In this document: piece by piece, positions 1-5,351 of the stretch
How the letters are laid out: every line of letters starts with the position of its first letter
Position numbering within the stretch: the stretch's first letter is position 1
Source of the DNA: JAKPQD01 sp029572965
Lineage (GTDB): Bacteria; Bacteroidota; Bacteroidia; Bacteroidales; DTGW01
Reading direction: 5' to 3'
DNA: 10,944 nucleotides
NCBI GenBank assembly: GCA_035374585.1
Contig: DAOSPF010000087.1
Coordinates: 1 to 10,944 of the forward strand
Program-made: the position numbers and the translations under genes
Notes under the pieces: model-generated
The model's input: the letters and a program-made list of their open reading frames with translations, nothing else
Databases searched by the model: none
Told to the model about the DNA's origin: nothing

Positions 1-976
1 ATTTAATTCGGCTACAGATGGCATAATACTGCTTGACAACAACTTGAAAATAATGGATATTAACCGGGCTTCCTACGAAAAAACAGGCTACCAATATGAA
101 GAATTAGTCCATAATACCATATTCACGCTTTTGAGTAAAGAAGGTATCAATATAATCCAACGCCAAATTAGCGCATTAAAATCAGGCGGTATTGTCCTCA
201 ATTTTGAAACCGAGATTTTTATAAAGAATGATGGAGTAATACCAGTAGAAGTAATTGCAACAAATATCAACATTAGCGGACAGGAAGCCATCTTGCTAAT
301 AGCCCGCGACATCTCCGAACGCAAAAAATTAGAGCGGGAATTACTTAACAGCGTTATTAATACCGAAGAAAAAGACCGTCTTCAGTTTTCGCAAGAGCTG
401 CATGATGGCATTGGGCCTCTTTTGTCGGCAGCCAAAATGTACGCAGACTGGCTGGCCGAGCCCAATAAAACATCAGATTCAACAACTATTGTCCCCGAAA
501 TACAGAAACTCATTAACGAATCAACTTTAGCAGTAAGGGACTTGTCATTCAAGCTAAGCCCGCATATTCTGCAGAATTATGGTATTATTGAGGCCCTTAA
601 AGCTTATGCCGACAAAGTAAATAAGTCAGGTAAGGTTAAGGTCTCTGTTGAAAGTACTGAGCTTGGGCGTTTTGATGAAATTATAGAGGCTACTTCGTAT
701 CGTATTATTTGCGAATGCATTACCAATACTTTAAAACATGCTGATGCAAAAAATATCAGCATTCACACTGTATTAGAAAATGACACACTCATTATTAACT
801 ATACTGATGATGGCAAAGGGTTTGATGTTGTAAAAGTATTGGAAAACCGAAAAGGAATAGGGTTACTGAATATGCAAAGCCGCTTAAAATCATTGAACGG
901 GACACTCGCTATAAATAGCACCTTAGGTAAAGGTACAGTATTTATTATAAAAATCCCTTTATCTTATATAGAATAG
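1..976 (+). CDS. PAS-domain sensor histidine kinase of the HisKA_3 (NarX/DesK-like) class, 5' end outside the window
   Basis: This is a sensor kinase that autophosphorylates on His and hands the phosphate to a response regulator, most likely the NarL-type regulator 45 bases downstream. The frame is open from base 2. The residues before the TTG at 44 (FNSATDGIILLDNN) are the natural beginning of the PAS fold that continues as KIMDINRASYEKTGY, so the TTG is internal and the true start lies upstream. Order seen: PAS (bases 2-320, ending in the usual ARDISERKKLE), a HisKA_3 dimerisation helix with the H-box QELHDGIG (phospho-His codon 401-403), then HATPase_c with N-box ECITNTLKHADA, G1 DDGKGF and G2 GIGLLNMQSRL. 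The HisKA_3 class normally pairs with LuxR-type regulators, which agrees with the neighbour. The visible part has no membrane segment. Signal and any N-terminal sensor domains are unknown. Confidence 0.93.
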   Translation, partial: FNSATDGIILLDNNLKIMDINRASYEKTGYQYEELVHNTIFTLLSKEGINIIQRQISALKSGGIVLNFETEIFIKNDGVIPVEVIATNINISGQEAILLIARDISERKKLERELLNSVINTEEKDRLQFSQELHDGIGPLLSAAKMYADWLAEPNKTSDSTTIVPEIQKLINESTLAVRDLSFKLSPHILQNYGIIEALKAYADKVNKSGKVKVSVESTELGRFDEIIEATSYRIICECITNTLKHADAKNISIHTVLENDTLIINYTDDGKGFDVVKVLENRKGIGLLNMQSRLKSLNGTLAINSTLGKGTVFIIKIPLSYIE

Positions 977-1021
977 ACTTTGAAATTTTAATACTTTTAT
1001 AATTGACCATCACACAAAACA

Positions 1022-1657
1022 ATGATTAAGATTATCATAGCAGACGACCACACCATGTTTCGCGAAAGCATAAGCAAAATGTTCACCATGCGAAAAACTG
1101 TAGAAGTGCTTGCCGAAGCATCAAACGGAGTTGAACTTTTAGCGCTTCTTGACCATTTTAGCCCGGATATGGTACTTATGGACATTGCCATGCCCGAGAT
1201 GGATGGCATTGAAGCTACCAAAAAAGCCTTGGCCAAACAGCCTAACCTGAAAATACTGACACTCTCGTCTTTTGGCGACGAACAGTATTACTTTCAGATG
1301 GTCGAAGCCGGGGCTAAAGGTTTTGTTTTGAAGAATGCCGGGCTTTCTGAACTTGAAATGGCCATCAAAGAGGTAGCCAAAGGCGGGAGCTGGTTTTCGT
1401 CTGAGCTTTTACAAAAAGTCATAGTCAATTTGAGTGCAAAAAATAAAAAAGAAGACGAAACCGGCCTTACCAACCGCGAAATGGAAATTTTGAAACTAAT
1501 ATGCGAAAACCTCACCAACGAACAAATAGCCGAAAAAATTCACCTTAGCTGCGATACGGTCAAATGGCACCGCAACAACATCTTGTCCAAAACAGGCTGT
1601 AACAACGCAATAGGGCTGCTTATTTATGCTATAAAGCATAAGCTTGTGAAGATTTGA
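1022..1657 (+). CDS. NarL/LuxR-family response regulator
   Basis: This is a DNA-binding transcription regulator activated by phosphorylation, and the probable partner of the upstream HisKA_3 kinase (same strand, 45-base gap, likely one transcript). The receiver spans residues 1-120: acidic pair D8/D9 in IIADDH, phospho-acceptor D54 in LMDIAMPEMDG, switch Ser near 82, and K104 in FVLKNAG. A linker follows, then a LuxR-type helix-turn-helix at about 147-208 (TNREMEILKLICENLTNEQI, with the recognition helix around SCDTVKWHRNNILSK). At 211 residues its length is usual for the family. No Shine-Dalgarno sequence is visible before the ATG, as is common in Bacteroidota. Its targets are not known. The C/G palindrome upstream of the chemosensory operon is one candidate site, which is inference only. 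Confidence 0.95.
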   Translation: MIKIIIADDHTMFRESISKMFTMRKTVEVLAEASNGVELLALLDHFSPDMVLMDIAMPEMDGIEATKKALAKQPNLKILTLSSFGDEQYYFQMVEAGAKGFVLKNAGLSELEMAIKEVAKGGSWFSSELLQKVIVNLSAKNKKEDETGLTNREMEILKLICENLTNEQIAEKIHLSCDTVKWHRNNILSKTGCNNAIGLLIYAIKHKLVKI

Positions 1658-1730
1658 CAATTAACTGGATTTCTATATAAGAAAAATAGCTAATGTTTTA
1701 AACTATAGCTTCTTAACTTTTGTACTTGTT

Positions 1731-1753
1731 CAGCTTAGGCTTTGCCTGAGCTG
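1731..1753. repeat. Imperfect hairpin after the response regulator gene
   Basis: The arms CAGCTTAGGC (1731-1740) and GCCTGAGCTG (1744-1753) pair over ten positions around a TTT loop, with one G-U type mismatch. No T-run follows, so it is not a textbook terminator. GCCTGA (1744-1749) can alternatively pair with TCAGGC (1765-1770). It could protect the 3' end of the regulator mRNA or belong to the adjacent repeat block. Its function is unknown. Confidence 0.5.
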
Positions 1754-1772
1754 AGTTTATGCCGTCAGGCTA

Positions 1773-2087
1773 TAAGCAGAAAAGTTTCCATGAAACAGGC
1801 GAAGCATTAAAAAGAAAAAATTCCTTTTCATCGCCTTTTTGTTCGATTTCGGCCGAGAAGCCTAACACTCCTGTTGTTTGTTTATTGCTACATTACCAGG
1901 CTTCGAGGGTGAAAGAGTTAAGGCGATAAAAGTTTTTGAGCAACTTTTTTCGACAAAAAAGTTGCATAGAGACTTAGTATTTATTGCTATTCAAATGTTT
2001 TAATAATAATAGACAATGTTATTCTTATATCGAACACAGGTTGAATAGCAAATCAAATCTGCCGTGGCATGGAAACTTTTCTGTTTA
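1773..2087. repeat. Nested inverted-repeat element, possible multi-branched structure or MITE-like insertion
   Basis: The outer arms are taagcagaaaagtttccatg (1773-1792) and catggaaacttttctgttta (2068-2087). They are complementary at 19 of 20 positions, including 16 in a row. Inside are three more paired units: (a) CTTTTcATCGCCTT (1824-1837) with AAGGCGATAAAAG (1920-1932), with one bulged base, enclosing GAAGCCT (1857-1863) with AGGCTTC (1898-1904); (b) a perfect 11-bp hairpin at 1940-1965; (c) TTGCTATTCAA (1984-1994) with TTGAATAGCAA (2041-2051), a perfect 11 of 11. Together they allow a closed stem with three branches. I see no transposase and no obvious target-site duplication. It could be a non-autonomous mobile repeat, an intergenic repeat family or a structured RNA. 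Confidence 0.6.
1940..1965. repeat. Perfect 11-bp hairpin with a CGAC loop
   Basis: GCAACTTTTTT (1940-1950) and AAAAAAGTTGC (1955-1965) are perfect reverse complements around the loop CGAC. The T- and A-runs lie inside the stem rather than after it, so it is not a standard intrinsic terminator, though it is symmetric and could act in either direction. It forms one branch of the larger inverted-repeat block. Confidence 0.7.
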
Positions 2088-2201
2088 GTTAATGTCTGTA
2101 AATATCAGATACATAAGCATACTACTTCTTTGCTTAATGACTTTTAACCTATAATGTAAAAATCTTGTCAAACCAAGCATACAACTTTATGTGTATTTTA
2201 T

Positions 2202-2229
2202 CCCCCTACATTGAGATGGGGTACCCCCC
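2202..2229. promoter_or_regulatory. C/G-tract palindromic cluster, candidate operator upstream of the chemosensory operon
   Basis: In otherwise AT-rich DNA there is a CCCCC tract (2202-2206), then GGGG (2218-2221) forming the perfect palindrome GGGGTACCCC (2218-2227), within a run of six C (2224-2229) and followed by TTTTT. The sequence reads TAtCCCCC, GGGGTA, TAcCCCCC, so a TA-plus-C-tract unit appears twice directly and once inverted. This is typical of a dimeric regulator site. It lies about 130 bases before the receiver gene start and about 80 before the -7 box. The half-sites resemble the NarL heptamer TACYYMT at six of seven positions, which is suggestive only. Confidence 0.35.
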
Positions 2230-2308
2230 TTTTTAACAATGGCCCAAAACCATTCCCTTATTGGTTAAATCCATTTTTCTGGCCGGTGTTTTTGCTTGTC
2301 GGGCAAAA

Positions 2309-2316
2309 TAACTTTG
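2309..2316 (+). promoter_or_regulatory. Bacteroidota-type -7 promoter box for the chemosensory operon
   Basis: TAACTTTG matches the TAnnTTTG -7 consensus of the Bacteroidota primary sigma factor exactly. It sits 40 bases before the ATG at 2357, giving a leader of about 35 bases. A TTTG at 2291-2294 is the only nearby -33-like element. It is 14 bases upstream instead of about 20, so the -33 match is poor. An AAGGGG at 2349-2354 precedes the ATG by only two bases, too close for a normal ribosome-binding site. Confidence 0.45.
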
Positions 2317-2356
2317 GACTAACAATTACACAAGTAAAAAATCAAATTAAGGGGAT

Positions 2357-2788
2357 ATGAAAACGTTAAATATAATTCTGGTCGATGATAACGAATCCTT
2401 TAGAGAGGCATTGAAAAAAGTACTGGTTACAAAATACAATGCCAATATTATTGCAGAAGCATCAAGCGGTGAAGAATTTCAGCAAATCAAAATTCTTCGA
2501 AAAGCTGATGTAATCCTTATGGATGTTATGATACCAGACATAGATGGTATTACACTTACCAAAAAAGCACTGTGGCACGAACCCAGCTTGAAATTTATAG
2601 CAATCACCTTGCATTATGACAAAGTATATCTGGAAACATTACTCGAAGCTGGATTTAAAGGCTGTATTTTCAAAAACAACATTTTTTCAGAACTCGAACC
2701 AGCCTTAGAAACCGTAATAAACAATAGATACTACTTCCCTCAGGATATTTCCATCGATGGTAGGGATTATTTTTCAATCAAAAAATGA
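2357..2788 (+). CDS. Stand-alone receiver-domain protein in the CheY position, NarL-type receiver without output domain
   Basis: This is a single-domain response regulator, presumably phosphorylated by the CheA encoded six bases downstream. The receiver is complete: acidic pair D10/D11 in ILVDDNE, phospho-acceptor D56 in ILMDVMIPDIDG, switch Thr84 and conserved K106 in CIFKNN. It ends at residue 143 shortly after the last receiver helix, so there is no DNA-binding domain. Its closest relative in the window is the receiver half of the NarL-type regulator at 1022-1657: both carry FRE, AEAS.GEE-like, TKKAL, EAG.KG, KN and SELE.A segments at matching positions. It may therefore derive from a NarL-type regulator rather than from classical CheY. 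Output could be binding to a partner protein or acting as a phosphate sink. Its position first in the operon supports a chemosensory role. Confidence 0.85.
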   Translation: MKTLNIILVDDNESFREALKKVLVTKYNANIIAEASSGEEFQQIKILRKADVILMDVMIPDIDGITLTKKALWHEPSLKFIAITLHYDKVYLETLLEAGFKGCIFKNNIFSELEPALETVINNRYYFPQDISIDGRDYFSIKK

Positions 2789-2794
2789 TTAACC

Positions 2795-4849
2795 ATGGAT
2801 ATGAATCAATTAAAACTGAAGTTTATTGATGAAGCCGAATCACTTTTAACCAGTTTAGACAACGTACTTATCGAGCTGGAAAAGACCGACGACCTGCAAA
2901 ATATCAACGAGGCATTCAGGGTGATGCATACTATTAAAGGGGCCAGCGGCATGTTTGGCTTTGACAAAATAGTTGAAATAACGCACGAGCTCGAAAGTAT
3001 TTATGACCTACTGCGTCAAAAGACGCTGCAATTGAACCCTTCTATAATTGATATTACCTTCACTGCTGCTGACCACATAAGGGCGTTACTCATTGACGAA
3101 GCTTTCAGCAACGAAAACAATATCAAAAGGCATAAGTTGCTTAAAGAATCTATAGACGTTGTCAAAGGTATAAAAACCCCAGAAAGTAAAAAGACAGAAC
3201 CCAAAACAACCTCAACTCCCAATGAAATTAAAGTATCAAACAAACCCACTACTGGCAATATAGATAAAAAGGCTACATGGAACATATTGTTTTACCCAAA
3301 CGAAGAATTGATAAAACGTTGTGTAAACATGGCCTATACATTTCATGACCTGTTTGCTCTTGGCGAGTATAAAATTTCAAGCAAGCCATTTAACAATAGC
3401 GAAGGCGAATTTTGGAGCATTTTCCTCGTTACTGACCAACCTTTTGAAGAAATTGAGAATGCCCTGATGTTTGTTATGGACTATTGCAAAATATCAAAAG
3501 TTGCAGATTTTGACATTTTCAACCCAACAGAACTTGAAAAACGCGATGAACAATTGAATAATATTACTCAACATATAGAAGCCTTTGACACAACTGATAT
3601 GCAAAACAATGCACCTAATAATGCAAATGATTCCGGCAAAGAACTCATTCATTTGATTAACAAAACCAATAACCAGCAACCAGTACAAATGACACCTAAA
3701 GCTACAACTCGCATCAATGTTGAAGCTTCAAAACTTGACACACTGATGTACCTCGTAAGTGAATTGGTTACAACAAAATCCGAGCTGCTTATTGCTCTCA
3801 AAAAACATGATGAAGAAAAATCCATAGATGCCGCCGAAAAAATTGAAAAACTTTCTAAGCTTTTTAGTGACAACGCCCTGAGCATCCGCATGGTTTCTTT
3901 GCACGAAATGTTGAATAAATTCAAAAGGCTCATCCGCGATTTGGCCAAGCAACTGGGCAAACAAATCGAATTTGAAATTATTGGAGAAGATACTGAGCTT
4001 GATAAAAACATCATTGATGCTATAGGAGAGCCAATAATGCACCTTATCCGCAACTGCATAGATCACGGTATAGAAATACCCGAAAAACGCATAGCAAAAG
4101 GGAAACCAGAAACCGGAACAATTAAGTTCGAGGCCCAGAAAACAGGCAATTACGTATATATCACCATTAGTGACGATGGTAATGGCATTAATACTGAATA
4201 CGTTTATAACAAAGCTGTCGATAAAGGCTTTATACAACCCGGAACAAATCTGACTGAAAAAGAAATCATGGACTTAATATTCCTTCCGGGTTTTTCAACA
4301 GCCGAAAGCCTTTCAAATGTCTCAGGCAGGGGCATAGGAATGGATATTGTCTTAAAAAGAATCCATGACATTCGGGGCGAGATTATAGTCTCTTCAACCA
4401 AAAACATAGGAACAGCCTTTACCTTAAAATTGCAACAAACCGTATCCATTATTAGCACTTTGTTGGTAACATCTGGCAAAACAACATACGCTATACCTAT
4501 TGAAGATATTGAAGCCTGCAATATCGAGCTTGACGAAAACACCACCAATACCCAGAGTAAACTTATCAGATATAACAACGAACTACTCCCATTTTACATT
4601 TTAAAGGGCTATACAATGCATGCAGAAGACAGCAGTTGCTCTCAAAAACTGATTATCATCAATAAACAATCTAAGCGATACGCCATCATTGCAGATACAA
4701 TTATTGGAGAATACCAGGCAGTTATTAAGCCGTTGGGAAAAGCTTTTTCCGAGGTAAAGCATTTGTCTGGTGCCAGTTTGCTTGGAGACGGAAGTATAGC
4801 TTTATTGCTCGATACCGATAATGTATGGTTTAAAACATCTAATAATTAG
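2795..4849 (+). CDS. cheA: Chemotaxis histidine kinase CheA
   Basis: This cytoplasmic kinase of the chemosensory array is controlled by receptor and CheW, and passes phosphate from its HPt His to a receiver protein. Domains in the 684 residues: P1/HPt at 1-125 with H45 in RVMHTIKGASG; a Thr/Pro/Lys-rich linker; a separate domain at about 160-243 (WNILFYPNEE ... WSIFLVTD) in the P2 region; a second, Asn-rich linker; P3 dimerisation at about 303-375 (INVEASKLDTLMYLVSELV); P4 HATPase with N-box HLIRNCIDHGIE (N420), G1 DDGNG (460-464), F-box FLPGFSTA and G2 SGRGIGMD (510-517); P5 CheW-like at about 548-680. All catalytic boxes are present, so it should be active. Met3 is an alternative start. It lies six bases after the receiver gene and 21 before cheW. 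Confidence 0.96.
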   Translation: MDMNQLKLKFIDEAESLLTSLDNVLIELEKTDDLQNINEAFRVMHTIKGASGMFGFDKIVEITHELESIYDLLRQKTLQLNPSIIDITFTAADHIRALLIDEAFSNENNIKRHKLLKESIDVVKGIKTPESKKTEPKTTSTPNEIKVSNKPTTGNIDKKATWNILFYPNEELIKRCVNMAYTFHDLFALGEYKISSKPFNNSEGEFWSIFLVTDQPFEEIENALMFVMDYCKISKVADFDIFNPTELEKRDEQLNNITQHIEAFDTTDMQNNAPNNANDSGKELIHLINKTNNQQPVQMTPKATTRINVEASKLDTLMYLVSELVTTKSELLIALKKHDEEKSIDAAEKIEKLSKLFSDNALSIRMVSLHEMLNKFKRLIRDLAKQLGKQIEFEIIGEDTELDKNIIDAIGEPIMHLIRNCIDHGIEIPEKRIAKGKPETGTIKFEAQKTGNYVYITISDDGNGINTEYVYNKAVDKGFIQPGTNLTEKEIMDLIFLPGFSTAESLSNVSGRGIGMDIVLKRIHDIRGEIIVSSTKNIGTAFTLKLQQTVSIISTLLVTSGKTTYAIPIEDIEACNIELDENTTNTQSKLIRYNNELLPFYILKGYTMHAEDSSCSQKLIIINKQSKRYAIIADTIIGEYQAVIKPLGKAFSEVKHLSGASLLGDGSIALLLDTDNVWFKTSNN

Positions 4850-4870
4850 GAACTTAAAAAAGTAAGTACG

Positions 4871-5308
4871 ATGAAAGCCAACACATATTTGACATTCAAA
4901 CTTGGACAAGAACTTTTTGCCGTAAATGTTGACAATGTACTTGAGGTGCTCGAAAGACAGCTGATTACTCCTGTGCCCGATGCTCCCAAGAATCTATTAG
5001 GCATTATCAACTTTAGGGGCGAAATCTTACCTGTTTTAAACACACATCTGAAATTTAACCTTACGGTTGAAGATAACGAGGAGTTGGAGCGACTTTTAAT
5101 AGTATTTGAAATAGGCCAGGACGAAAACAAATATTCGGTCGCAGCTACAGCCGATGCTGTTAAAGATGTAATCGAGGTCGCTAACGAACAAATTAAACCA
5201 GTTCCCGAAAACGGGATAAGCTATGACAGCAAGTACCTGACTGGAATAACAAACTATAACAACCAATTTGTCATGCTGCTCAATACAATCAAAGCATTCA
5301 GTTTTTAA
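4871..5308 (+). CDS. cheW: Chemotaxis coupling protein CheW
   Basis: This small cytoplasmic adaptor links the receptor signalling tip to the P5 domain of CheA in the array. All 145 residues form one CheW fold: the opening YLTFKLGQELFAVNVDNVLE strand pair, the VLERQLITPVPDAP loop, and the family signature LGIINFRGEILPVLN with the conserved Arg at 49. The second half includes the LTGITNYNNQFVMLL segment that matches the usual end of the family. Length is normal. It is the third gene of the operon, between cheA and the receptor gene, which fits a single-receptor cassette. Confidence 0.95.
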   Translation: MKANTYLTFKLGQELFAVNVDNVLEVLERQLITPVPDAPKNLLGIINFRGEILPVLNTHLKFNLTVEDNEELERLLIVFEIGQDENKYSVAATADAVKDVIEVANEQIKPVPENGISYDSKYLTGITNYNNQFVMLLNTIKAFSF

Positions 5309-5351
5309 AATAAAAAAATACAATTTAAATATTCACTAAAAATCAATAGTC

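Larger units (their letters stand above)
1658..2356. other. 699-base intergenic region with structured repeats and upstream signals
   Basis: I see no convincing gene here. The region contains an imperfect hairpin (1731-1753), the nested inverted-repeat block (1773-2087), a C/G palindrome (2202-2229), a small hairpin AATGG/CCATT (2237-2253) and a Bacteroidota-type -7 box (2309-2316). One 56-residue open frame runs 1759-1929 on the plus strand. It overlaps the inverted repeats, and I do not treat it as a gene. No clear intrinsic terminator follows the response regulator. The stretch 2088-2200 shows nothing I can assign. Confidence 0.7.

Noticed and set aside
44..46. TTG as start codon of the first kinase
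   Set aside because: The frame is open to base 2 and the 14 residues upstream complete the beginning of the PAS domain, so the gene starts outside the window.
1773..2087. CRISPR array or tandem repeat
   Set aside because: The repeats are inverted pairs of differing sequence, not regularly spaced direct copies.
2150..2155. TATAAT as a sigma-70 -10 box
   Set aside because: It has no TTGACA-like -35 at the right distance, and Bacteroidota promoters use a different -7/-33 consensus.
2280..2298. Sigma-54-like TGG...TTGC element before the receiver gene
   Set aside because: The GG-to-GC spacing is 11 rather than 10 bases, and no enhancer-binding-type regulator is encoded in the window.
2349..2354. 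AAGGGG as Shine-Dalgarno of the receiver gene
   Set aside because: Spacing to the ATG is only two bases, too short for productive pairing, and the phylum rarely depends on such sites.
3649..4578. Overlapping minus-strand open frames opposite cheA
   Set aside because: They are antisense shadows of a strongly conserved coding frame, with no recognisable protein features.
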